Below the pieces are notes generated by a model. It was not told the DNA's origin. It did no database searches and saw only the letters and a program-made list of their open reading frames with translations. The position numbers were made by a program, and so were the translations under genes. A DNA stretch of 37,266 nt, taken from an uncultured Bacteroidales bacterium (GTDB lineage: Bacteria > Bacteroidota > Bacteroidia > Bacteroidales > UBA932). How positions within the stretch are numbered: the stretch's first letter is position 1; every line of letters begins with the position of its first letter. Below are positions 25,222 to 32,928 of the stretch, in pieces. Location: contig CAJGBW010000007.1 of assembly GCA_904501835.1 (NCBI GenBank), positions 1 through 37,266 of the forward strand, written 5' to 3'.

Positions 25222-26436
25222 TTATTCCATTTCGCTTAATACGATTTTCATCGTATCCTGAGCAATCACCAATTCTTCGTTGGTACAAATCACGGCCACT
25301 TTCACCTTGGAGTCAGGCAAGGTAATCATCACATCCTTACCACGGCAATCGTTGGCTTCGTGGTCAAATTTCACACCCAAGTAAGCCAGATTATCGCAGA
25401 CACGACGACGCATACGAGGATTGTTTTCGCCGATACCTCCGGTAAACACAATCATGTCCACGCCATTCATTTCTGCCGTATAGGCACCAATATAATGAAT
25501 AATGCCATGAACGAGTTTCTTCAAGGCCAACTTCGCGCGGTATTCGCCACGACCGGCCGCCTCACTCAAATCACGGGCATCGGATGAGATTCCGGAAACA
25601 CCCCAGAAACCACTCTCCTTGTTGAGCATCGTCTCCACCTGATCGGCAGAAAGTCCTTCTTTCTTCTGGATATAGGTCACTACAGAAGGGTCCACAGAGC
25701 CGGAGCGTGTACCCATAATCAGGCCGTCAAGCGGGGTCTGTCCCATAGACGTATCCACACATTTTCCATTGGCTATCGCAGCGATGGAGCTACCGTTGCC
25801 CAAATGGCAGGTAATGATGCGGCTGTTGTTATAATCCAAACCCGCAAACTGGGCACCCTTGGCAGACACATAACGGTGGCTGGTACCATGGAAACCATAT
25901 TTGCGAATCTCATACTGCTCATAATAACGATAAGGAATGCCGTACAGGTAAGCATAATCGGGCATCGTCTGGTGGAAAGCGGTATCAAAGACCGCCACCT
26001 GGGGAATACCGGGCATCACCTCTTTTACAGCAAAAATGCCTTTCAAATTGGCAGGGTTGTGAAGAGGGCTCAAATCAGAACATTTCTCGATCTGGGCAAT
26101 CACTTCATCCGTCACCATTTTGCTGGCCGACATCGTCGCACCGCCATGCACCACTCTATGTCCCACCGCCTCAATATCGTTCAACGAAGACAGTACTCCG
26201 TATTCCTTATCAGTCAAAGCCTCCAAAACAGCACGAATCGCTATGGCATGATCTCCAATTCCCTTTTCCTGCTCCAAGGTCTCTTTTCCTATCGCTTGGT
26301 GTTTCAAATGGGACACTTCCATACCGATTCGCTCCACCAGACCCTTGGCTAACATATCGTACACCTCATCATTTTTCATGTCCAGCAGTTGGTATTTCAG
26401 AGAAGAACTGCCGCAATTAAGCACGAGAATAATCAT
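25222..26436 (-). CDS. ackA: Acetate kinase
   Basis: Interconverts acetyl phosphate plus ADP with acetate plus ATP, the energy-yielding end of fermentative acetate production. It has 404 residues, the normal length. Family motifs include VLNCGSSSLKYQL at the N-terminus, VGHRVVHGG, FDTAFHQTMP, the phosphate-binding HLGNGSS, DTSMGQTPLDG and FTGGIGENNP. The usual partner gene pta is not adjacent on either side, so phosphotransacetylase must be encoded elsewhere. Its predicted promoter lies at 26505-26538, reaching close to the start of the divergent comEC-like gene. Confidence 0.98.
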   Translation of the reverse strand: MIILVLNCGSSSLKYQLLDMKNDEVYDMLAKGLVERIGMEVSHLKHQAIGKETLEQEKGIGDHAIAIRAVLEALTDKEYGVLSSLNDIEAVGHRVVHGGATMSASKMVTDEVIAQIEKCSDLSPLHNPANLKGIFAVKEVMPGIPQVAVFDTAFHQTMPDYAYLYGIPYRYYEQYEIRKYGFHGTSHRYVSAKGAQFAGLDYNNSRIITCHLGNGSSIAAIANGKCVDTSMGQTPLDGLIMGTRSGSVDPSVVTYIQKKEGLSADQVETMLNKESGFWGVSGISSDARDLSEAAGRGEYRAKLALKKLVHGIIHYIGAYTAEMNGVDMIVFTGGIGENNPRMRRRVCDNLAYLGVKFDHEANDCRGKDVMITLPDSKVKVAVICTNEELVIAQDTMKIVLSEME

Positions 26437-26480
26437 AATTCATTATTATAGGTTGTGAAAAAAGAAAAAACTTTTCATTG

Positions 26481-26494
26481 GGAAAAATTTTTCC
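26481..26494. repeat. 14-bp perfect palindrome in the ackA leader
   Basis: GGAAAAATTTTTCC is an exact palindrome located just downstream of the predicted ackA start of transcription, between ackA and the divergent comEC-like gene. Position suits an operator, but A/T-rich palindromes arise easily by chance. Confidence 0.35.
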
Positions 26495-26504
26495 GGAATT
26501 GTCA

Positions 26505-26538
26505 CAAAGATACGAAATAAATCTTGATCTTCATCAAA
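26505..26538 (-). promoter_or_regulatory. Predicted promoter of ackA
   Basis: TATCTTTG (26512-26505, minus strand) matches the -7 consensus and TTTG (26538-26535) lies 22 bases upstream. The leader would be about 60 bases. The -33 box ends only 3 bases before the ATG of the divergent comEC-like gene at 26542. Confidence 0.65.
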
Positions 26539-26541
26539 GAA

Positions 26542-27567
26542 ATGAGAGAAGGAAGCAGCATATTTCGTTCATTGTGCTTCACCGGAGGCATTGGAGGAGG
26601 ACTTTTACTTTCAAACGTAGAAAGGTTCCCCGTTGGTCTTCTTATGGCGAGCCTCCTTGCCTATAGTATTTTTTTGTGGAAAAAAGGGACAAAAACGGAA
26701 AAATCTTTTCTACTCTGTTTTTTTGTAAGCGGTCTTGTCTGCGCCTTAATGAATGGGGAGCCCGAGCCTGTTTTATCGATGGATTTCCCCCTCACCCATC
26801 GAGTAAGAAATTTCATCCGTGCCATTCCGTTTCAAGACAAGCTCCACGCGGAACTGCTCTGCGCCCTGCTGACTGGAGACCGAAGCGGCATTCCGTCCTC
26901 GGTTCGACAAATCTTCAGAGACAGCGGCGGATCACATCTGCTTGCACTTTCCGGGATGCACATGGGGATTATATACCTATGTTTCAGCCGCGTCATGGAA
27001 ATTTTTGGCAACCATCCAACTTGGAAAAAAGTAAGAAGTCTGTTCATTGTTTCCCTCTGTGCTTTCTACACCTTGGCCGTAGGAGCCGGACACTCCATTG
27101 TCAGAGCTTTTCTCTTCATTTTGCTGCGGGAAACATCCTGCTGTTTGGAAAGAAAAACAGACAGTCGTGATATTTTATGCAACGGACTGATACTCCAACT
27201 GGCCCTGACTCCTCATGCCTTGTTTGACGTTGGTTTTCAACTCTCTTATCTGGCCATGTCCGGCATTACCTTTCTCTTTCCCATTCTCAACAAATGGTAT
27301 CACGGAAAAATCTGGGAATCCTGCGCGTTATCCATTTCCTGTCAAGTATTTACCGGCCCCCTCGCCTATTTGAAATTTGGCACTCTTCCCTTGTATTTTA
27401 TGCTGACCAACCTCATCGCCATTCCGCTGACCAGCCTGGTCATGGGAACTTCATTGTTATTACTTGTCAGCCGTACTTTCACTTGGGACATTCCTTTGCT
27501 TGTCCGAATCTGCGAAGGAACGTGCCGACTGTTATTATTCTCGTTAGAATTGATTTCAACGCTCTGA
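26542..27567 (+). CDS. comEC: Short ComEC/Rec2-family membrane protein (competence domain only)
   Basis: 341 residues with many hydrophobic segments. The competence-domain hallmarks are present in order: LLTGDRSGIPSSVRQIFRDSG, HLLALSGMHMGIIY, HSIVRAFLFILLRE, LFDVGFQLSYLAMSGITFLFP and NLIAIPLTSLVMG. Full ComEC proteins form the inner-membrane channel for DNA uptake and usually have 600-800 residues. This one lacks the N-terminal DUF4131/OB-type domain and any C-terminal metallo-beta-lactamase domain. The ORF is open and shows no internal stop, so it may be a genuine reduced form or a truncated remnant. ATG 26542 was chosen over an upstream TTG. It converges on apbE with a 12-base overlap; no clear promoter was found. 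Confidence 0.85.
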   Translation: MREGSSIFRSLCFTGGIGGGLLLSNVERFPVGLLMASLLAYSIFLWKKGTKTEKSFLLCFFVSGLVCALMNGEPEPVLSMDFPLTHRVRNFIRAIPFQDKLHAELLCALLTGDRSGIPSSVRQIFRDSGGSHLLALSGMHMGIIYLCFSRVMEIFGNHPTWKKVRSLFIVSLCAFYTLAVGAGHSIVRAFLFILLRETSCCLERKTDSRDILCNGLILQLALTPHALFDVGFQLSYLAMSGITFLFPILNKWYHGKIWESCALSISCQVFTGPLAYLKFGTLPLYFMLTNLIAIPLTSLVMGTSLLLLVSRTFTWDIPLLVRICEGTCRLLLFSLELISTL

Positions 27568-28596
27568 CAGAAAGCCCTCGGAACACCATTGCTGCATAGC
27601 ATCCTGCTCACCGTAAATCAGACAAGCCTCGATACCGGGATGAGAGGTGACAAACGCTTTCGCCTTTTCAAAGCCTACCACCATACAATAAGTAGCAAGT
27701 GCATCGGCAAGCGTGGCAGGATAATTCTCAAAATCGCCCCCGGGAAGCACCAGAGAACAAGAGGGATTGACAACGAGGGTCGCTGACAACAAAGAATGGC
27801 AGACCGGATAGCCGGTTGTAGGGTCAATGGTATGAGAATATTTCACGCCGTCCTTCACATAGAATTTTCGGTAATTTCCAGACGTAACCACGCCACAAGG
27901 GCCCTCCCCGACCGAGAAGACGCGAATCAAAGAAGCCCCCGACTGCTGATTTCCGTCATAGGGAGTATCGATACCGAAAGTCCAGGCGCGCCCGGAGGGA
28001 TTCACTCCACTGCTATACATTTCACCTCCCACATTGACCATCATATTGCAGACACCGATGGAACGAAGATAAGCTGCCAGCACATCGCAACTATAGCCTT
28101 GCGCCAAGGCATTGAAATTAAATTCCTGCGGAGTACCATCTGCCGCAGTCAGGGAAAAGGAAGCCCTGCGTGCCATCAAAGGGCGTAATTGCTCGTCTGA
28201 CGGCAAGGAATCACAACTAAAGCCAAACCCCCAAGCATCAAAAAGACGGGAGGCTGAAGCATCCACTTTCCCCTCGCAAAGCCGGAATGATTTCTCTGAA
28301 AGGGATAACATCTGCAAAAACAGACTGTCATAGGGCGGATTTTCTCCCCGTCTGTGACGCGACAGGATAGAATTTTTATTATAACCTGATAAGGACATAT
28401 CAATCGCTGACAGCAAAGAGTCTAATTGCTGCTGGACATCCTCCTGCGAAACAGGGAGTCCGGATAAATCACATTTAACCTGCCATACGCCCCCCTGGGC
28501 AAATCCCGTAAACTGATGATAGGCAGAACGGCGACAGGAAGACAGCCCCGACAAAACGGTAAGCAAAACGACCAGGAAAAGAATAAAACGTTTCAT
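27556..28596 (-). CDS. apbE: FAD:protein FMN transferase lipoprotein ApbE
   Basis: Attaches FMN covalently to threonine in flavoproteins such as the RnfG and NqrC subunits of ion-pumping complexes, outside the cytoplasmic membrane. It has 346 residues with lipobox LSSC (Cys21). Typical segments follow: FNFNALAQGYSCDVLAAYL, the nucleotide-binding VNVGGEMYSSG, VTSGNYRKFYVKDGVKYSHTIDPTTGYPV and LADALATYCMVVG near the metal site. In place of the frequent KG in LDLGGIAKGYA it has NALAQGYS, common in Bacteroidetes ApbE. No Rnf or Nqr gene is visible here, so its client is encoded elsewhere. Confidence 0.95.
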   Translation of the reverse strand: MKRFILFLVVLLTVLSGLSSCRRSAYHQFTGFAQGGVWQVKCDLSGLPVSQEDVQQQLDSLLSAIDMSLSGYNKNSILSRHRRGENPPYDSLFLQMLSLSEKSFRLCEGKVDASASRLFDAWGFGFSCDSLPSDEQLRPLMARRASFSLTAADGTPQEFNFNALAQGYSCDVLAAYLRSIGVCNMMVNVGGEMYSSGVNPSGRAWTFGIDTPYDGNQQSGASLIRVFSVGEGPCGVVTSGNYRKFYVKDGVKYSHTIDPTTGYPVCHSLLSATLVVNPSCSLVLPGGDFENYPATLADALATYCMVVGFEKAKAFVTSHPGIEACLIYGEQDAMQQWCSEGFLSER

Positions 28597-28601
28597 ATAT
28601 G

Positions 28602-28609
28602 CAAAGATA
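28602..28609 (-). promoter_or_regulatory. -7-like element immediately before apbE
   Basis: TATCTTTG on the minus strand fits TAnnTTTG, but only 5 bases separate it from the apbE ATG and no -33 box is evident. If used, the transcript would be almost leaderless. It may be a chance match. Confidence 0.35.
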
Positions 28610-28635
28610 TATTAGATTTTTAACGTGAAAATGAG

Positions 28636-28643
28636 TATTTTTG
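28636..28643 (+). promoter_or_regulatory. Predicted -7 element of the FISUMP-hisS transcript
   Basis: TATTTTTG fits TAnnTTTG and lies 29 bases before the ATG at 28673. No TTG is found at the proper -33 distance, so support is moderate. The intergenic region is shared with divergent apbE. Confidence 0.45.
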
Positions 28644-28672
28644 CAAAAATATGCTTTATTGAGAATAAAACG

Positions 28673-29692
28673 ATGAAAATTCAAAAAATCATAGCCGCTT
28701 TTACTCTGGCGCTCCTTGCTGTCAACGCCTGTAAAAAAGACGAAACCGTTGACACCAAAGGGTATTTGACCGGAACGCTTGAGTTTGCCTATCCCAAATA
28801 TGTCGCCAAGGGAGACAGCGTTTATTTCAAACCGAGCAAAGTCCCTGCACATCCTGAGAACGGAATGATTTCCTATTCCTGGAAAGTCACTCCGGGCATG
28901 GAAAAAGACACGACCAGCCTTTCGGCTGATTTGGGTTTTGGTTATCGTTTCCGCCACGATACGACCGGCACCTTCACAATTGCGTGCACGGCTTCTCCCG
29001 CCGGAGATTACTACTCCACGACCACCAGCAACTACGTAACCATCGTTGAGAAAGGTTACAAAGGCACCCTTCCTTTGGAGACCAACGCCCAGGACAGCCT
29101 TTGGGTCTATGAAGGAAATACGTACGCCGCTACCAAGATAGGGGGAAAATACTGGATGCGAAGCAATTTGGCAGCACACAAAAGCAATGACGGCAGCCAA
29201 GATATCGGTGTGGGTTACCTGAACTACGAGGTTATGAAAGACGTCTTTGGTTGCTACTACACTTGGGAAGAAGCCATCAAGGCTTGCCCGAGCGGATGGC
29301 ACCTGCCCACCGACGAAGAATGGACAGAAATGGCGGCAAGCATAAAGCCCCAGCAGGTAAGCGAAATCCCCACCGCCTTTAAGACTTGGAAAAAGGTGGC
29401 CGGAGAAATGACTTGTTATTACAAGCTCAATTCCATTGATATGATTCCTTTGCAGGCAGATGTAAAGATTACCGACAACTCCCGACTCTCAGTCAAGATG
29501 TTGGGCTATGCCAACAACGGAAAATATTTCAAAATGTTCAACCAGCAGGCTTTTTTCTGGACGGCCTCCGAGGATAGCGACAATAACCAGATGGCCTGGT
29601 GTCGTTATTTCATTTTCAACAAAGCGGATGTTTACGCAGAGCCTATGAACAAGAAGGATTTCTGCGCACAGGTCAGATGCGTAAAGGATTAA
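28673..29692 (+). CDS. FISUMP-domain lipoprotein
   Basis: 339 residues. A lipoprotein signal with lipobox VNAC (Cys20) is followed by a beta-rich, PKD-like segment (about 30-125, YSWKVTPGMEKDTTSLSADLGFGYRF). The C-terminal part matches the Fibrobacter succinogenes major paralogous (FISUMP) domain: KIGGKYWMRSNL, then CPSGWHLPTDEEWTEM, then FWTASEDSDNNQMAWCRYF and AQVRCVKD. FISUMP proteins are surface lipoproteins of unknown function common in Bacteroidetes. ATG 28673 was chosen because an earlier in-frame GTG would bury the signal peptide. Four bases separate it from the PASTA gene. Confidence 0.88.
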   Translation: MKIQKIIAAFTLALLAVNACKKDETVDTKGYLTGTLEFAYPKYVAKGDSVYFKPSKVPAHPENGMISYSWKVTPGMEKDTTSLSADLGFGYRFRHDTTGTFTIACTASPAGDYYSTTTSNYVTIVEKGYKGTLPLETNAQDSLWVYEGNTYAATKIGGKYWMRSNLAAHKSNDGSQDIGVGYLNYEVMKDVFGCYYTWEEAIKACPSGWHLPTDEEWTEMAASIKPQQVSEIPTAFKTWKKVAGEMTCYYKLNSIDMIPLQADVKITDNSRLSVKMLGYANNGKYFKMFNQQAFFWTASEDSDNNQMAWCRYFIFNKADVYAEPMNKKDFCAQVRCVKD

Positions 29693-29696
29693 GACT

Positions 29697-30491
29697 ATGA
29701 AGCGAATCGGAAAAAACCTCCTTATCGTCATCGGTATTTACATCGCCGTTCTGTTGCTTGCAACGCTGGCCTTGCATATTGTCACCAAACACGGACGAGA
29801 AATCAAAGTTCCAGATTTCACCAATATGTCCGTAGAACAGGCCCAGCTTTTGGCTAAAAAAGAAAAGATACAAGTCCTTGTAAGTGATTCTGTCTATGTA
29901 CGTAGAATGCACCCCGGGGCTATTTACCGCCAAAGCCCCGCCGCAGGGACTGGAGTAAAGATGGGAAGAAAAATCCGTTTGGTCATCAACGCGGTAAGTC
30001 CCAAAATGGTCTCTATGCCCAACGTAATCGGTTACTCTCTCCGTCAAGCCACCTCTGAAATCATAGGCCATGGTCTGAAAGTGGGCCGACTAAAATACGA
30101 AGATGATTTTGCTACCAACAACGTATTGAAACAGCTGCATAAGGGAGCAGACATTGAGGCCGGCACAGCAATCGAGAGCGACGCGACCATTGACCTTGTA
30201 TTGGGAGTCAATAAAAAGGAAAACGCGACAGCCATACCCGATTTGCTTGGAATGCGTATGATGATGGCTGTGGATGTCTTGCACGACAACTCTTTGAATG
30301 TCGGCAGAATGATTTTTGACCCCGACATCAAAGACTATACGGATTCCTTGAATGCAGTGGTATATCGCCAAAGTCCCGACATTGGTCCCGACCCCGTAAG
30401 AATGGGCGGTAACATTTCACTCTATTTTACCTTGGATACCAGCAAGGTGCCGGAGCGTATCGTTGAAAGCGAAGAAGAAGTAAAAGAATGA
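29697..30491 (+). CDS. PASTA-domain membrane protein
   Basis: 264 residues: one N-terminal membrane helix (about 8-28) and three PASTA repeats at roughly 35-100, 103-175 and 177-247 (VPDFTNMSVEQAQ..., MPNVIGYSLRQAT..., IPDLLGMRMMMAV...), with an acidic tail. PASTA repeats bind peptidoglycan or muropeptides in PBP2x and Ser/Thr kinases; here no kinase or transpeptidase domain is attached. Bacteroidetes genomes often have such a stand-alone PASTA gene beside an rluD homologue. Its TGA overlaps the ATG of the pseudouridine synthase gene (ATGA). Confidence 0.92.
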   Translation: MKRIGKNLLIVIGIYIAVLLLATLALHIVTKHGREIKVPDFTNMSVEQAQLLAKKEKIQVLVSDSVYVRRMHPGAIYRQSPAAGTGVKMGRKIRLVINAVSPKMVSMPNVIGYSLRQATSEIIGHGLKVGRLKYEDDFATNNVLKQLHKGADIEAGTAIESDATIDLVLGVNKKENATAIPDLLGMRMMMAVDVLHDNSLNVGRMIFDPDIKDYTDSLNAVVYRQSPDIGPDPVRMGGNISLYFTLDTSKVPERIVESEEEVKE

Positions 30492-31558
30492 CAGTTTTTG
30501 AAGAAGACATAGATTTCGAAGAGCAGAACGACCAACTTGAGGACAACGAAGGTGCGAGTTTCGAACATTTCCGTTTTGAAATAGACAAAGGCCAAGCCCC
30601 GATTCGTGTGGACAAGTTTTTGGCGACGCACATGGAGCATTGCTCCCGCCATCGTATCCAATTGGCTATCAAAAACTCCTATGTCAAAGTCGGAGAAAAG
30701 ACGATCAAGGCCAATTACGTCATCCGCCCCGGTGACGTGGTCAGTTTTGTCATGCCCTATCAACGCAGGGGCCTGGAAATCCTACCGGAGAACATCCCCT
30801 TGAACATTGTTTACGAAGACGATGATGTGCTGGTGCTCAACAAGGAAGCCGGCATGGTCGTTCATCCCGGACACGGACATTACAGCGGCACCTTGGTCAA
30901 CGCCCTCGCTCACCATCTTGGACTCACGCAAGGAGCGGATGCAGAAGATGAAAGAATGGGCGTGCTGGTACACCGCATTGACAAAGACACCTCGGGCTTG
31001 CTGGTGGTGGCAAAAAACGAAGCCGCCCAACTCAATCTCGCCCGACAGTTTTTTGTACACTCGATTGAGCGTTGTTATGTAGCGGTGGTATGGGGCAATA
31101 TCAAAGAAGACGAAGGAACGATTGAAGGGAATATCGGAAGGGATCCATCTGACCGTCTGCGCTTCAAGGTCTTCCCCGATGGCGAATATGGAAAAACCGC
31201 CATTACGCACTACAAAGTGCTGGAACGTTTTGGCTTTGTCACCGTGGTTGAATGCCGTTTGGAAACAGGACGTACCCACCAAATCCGTGTGCATTTCAAT
31301 CACATCGGCCACCCTCTTTTTAACGACGAACGCTATGATGGCTCCGAGATTCGACAGGGAACCATCTACGCCAAATACAAACAATTTATTGAAAACTGTT
31401 TCAAAATCCTGCCTCGACAAGCCCTGCACGCAAAAACCTTGGGCTTCCAACATCCCACAAAAGGAGAATGGATGCGATTTGACTCGCAAATTCCTGCAGA
31501 AATGGAGGCATTGATTGAAAAATGGAGAAATTACACCAAAAATTTAATCTTGGAATAA
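30488..31558 (+). CDS. rluD: RluD-type rRNA pseudouridine synthase
   Basis: Converts uridines of 23S rRNA to pseudouridine; RluD-type enzymes modify helix 69 near the decoding centre. It has 356 residues: an acidic N-terminal extension (1-25), an S4 RNA-binding domain (about 39-90, IRVDKFLATHMEHCSRHRIQ), and the catalytic domain with HRIDKDTSGLLV, catalytic Asp165. The target could instead be that of RluC or a relative, since these are hard to separate by motif. It overlaps PASTA upstream (ATGA) and hisS downstream (TAATG). Confidence 0.93.
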   Translation: MTVFEEDIDFEEQNDQLEDNEGASFEHFRFEIDKGQAPIRVDKFLATHMEHCSRHRIQLAIKNSYVKVGEKTIKANYVIRPGDVVSFVMPYQRRGLEILPENIPLNIVYEDDDVLVLNKEAGMVVHPGHGHYSGTLVNALAHHLGLTQGADAEDERMGVLVHRIDKDTSGLLVVAKNEAAQLNLARQFFVHSIERCYVAVVWGNIKEDEGTIEGNIGRDPSDRLRFKVFPDGEYGKTAITHYKVLERFGFVTVVECRLETGRTHQIRVHFNHIGHPLFNDERYDGSEIRQGTIYAKYKQFIENCFKILPRQALHAKTLGFQHPTKGEWMRFDSQIPAEMEALIEKWRNYTKNLILE

Positions 31559-32928
31559 TGGCACAAAAACCTTCAATCCCGAAAGGCACACGTGACTTCG
31601 GCCCCAACGAGACCGCTGCACGCAACTACATATTTGACACCATCAAATCCGTTTTCAAAACCTACGGATTTTCGCAGATTGAAACCCCTGCGATGGAAAA
31701 TCTTTCCACCTTGCTGGGAAAATATGGTGAAGAAGGCGACAAATTGTTGTTTCGCATCCTCAACTCCGGCGACGCTTTCGCAAAAGTGGATTTAAGCGAA
31801 AATGACAGCAAAAAAATCAGCCTGCAAGTGTGCGAAAAAGGCTTGCGTTATGATTTGACTGTGCCTTTTGCCCGCTACGTGGTGCAACACAGGGACGAGA
31901 TTACCTTCCCTTTCAAACGCTTCCAGATTCAACCGGTATGGCGTGCTGACCGTCCTCAAAAAGGACGTTACCGCGAGTTCTACCAGTGTGACGCCGACGT
32001 GATTGGTTCCAAAAGCCAGCTCAACGAATTGGAATTGGTGCAAATCGTGGACAAGGTTTTCCAACAATTTGGCATCCGTGTCTGCATCAAAATCAACAAC
32101 CGCAAACTCCTCACCGGTCTGGCAGAAATTGCCGGCGCTCCCGACCAGGTAACGGATATCACCGTCGCCATCGACAAGATTGACAAAATCGGACTGGAGG
32201 CTGTCAAGAACGAAATGCGCGAAAAGGGCTTGAGCGAACAAGCCATTACCGTCATCGAGCCGGTATTGACCCTGAGTGGTAGCAACCGCGAGAAAATGGC
32301 ACAGATGAAAAACATTTTCCAAGGAGAAATCTGCTCCGAAAGCGGTTTGAAAGGTGTGGCCGAAATTGAAGAATTGCTGGATTACATCGAATTGGCGGAT
32401 ATTCAGAACGAAGTGGAAATCGACCTCTCACTGGCACGCGGCCTCAACTACTACACCGGTGCTATTTTTGAGGTTAAAGCCCTTGATTTTGCCATTGGAA
32501 GCATCTGCGGTGGTGGACGTTACGACAACCTGACCGGCATTTTCGGTCTTCCTGACACCTCCGGCGTGGGCATTTCCTTTGGTGCGGACCGCATCTACGA
32601 TGTCTTGGGCGGCTTGAACAAATTCCCCGAACAACTCCGCTCCTGCACCCAGATTCTCTTTGCCGATATGGGAGAAGTTCCTTACCTGATTCCCGTTGTC
32701 AGCCAATTGCGCGAAAGAGGCATTGCTTGCGAAATCTATCCCGAAAAGAGCAAGTTGAAAAAGCAGTTTGACTATGCCGACAAAAAGAACATACCCTTCC
32801 TCAGCATCTGCGGTAGCAATGAAGCCGAAACGGGTATGATTCAATTGAAAAACCTGGCCAGTGGAGAGCAGCGCTCTTTTGACAAAGGAGATCTTGACGG
32901 AATCTGTGCGTTTATCAGCGCATCCTAG
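31558..32928 (+). CDS. hisS: Histidyl-tRNA synthetase
   Basis: Class II aminoacyl-tRNA synthetase charging tRNA-His. It has 456 residues. PKGTRDF lies at the start, motif 2 in RADRPQKGRYREFYQCDADVIG, the histidine-specific segments in ARGLNYYTGAIFEV and GGGRYDNL, motif 3 in GVGISFGADRIYDVL, and an anticodon-binding domain from about 360 to the end. The start taken is ATG 31558, which shares a base with the rluD TAA. An upstream in-frame ATG (31522) lies inside rluD and gives a poor N-terminus. Its last 14 bases overlap the 3' end of the opposite-strand beta-barrel gene. Confidence 0.97.
   Translation: MAQKPSIPKGTRDFGPNETAARNYIFDTIKSVFKTYGFSQIETPAMENLSTLLGKYGEEGDKLLFRILNSGDAFAKVDLSENDSKKISLQVCEKGLRYDLTVPFARYVVQHRDEITFPFKRFQIQPVWRADRPQKGRYREFYQCDADVIGSKSQLNELELVQIVDKVFQQFGIRVCIKINNRKLLTGLAEIAGAPDQVTDITVAIDKIDKIGLEAVKNEMREKGLSEQAITVIEPVLTLSGSNREKMAQMKNIFQGEICSESGLKGVAEIEELLDYIELADIQNEVEIDLSLARGLNYYTGAIFEVKALDFAIGSICGGGRYDNLTGIFGLPDTSGVGISFGADRIYDVLGGLNKFPEQLRSCTQILFADMGEVPYLIPVVSQLRERGIACEIYPEKSKLKKQFDYADKKNIPFLSICGSNEAETGMIQLKNLASGEQRSFDKGDLDGICAFISAS

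Noticed and set aside
28475..29302. Open frame of 275 codons on the minus strand across the FISUMP gene and intergenic region
   Set aside because: It covers the apbE start and the promoter region and is antisense to a recognisable lipoprotein; no domain seen.
30782..31489. Open frame of 235 codons on the minus strand
   Set aside because: Antisense to the RluD-type gene with intact motifs.
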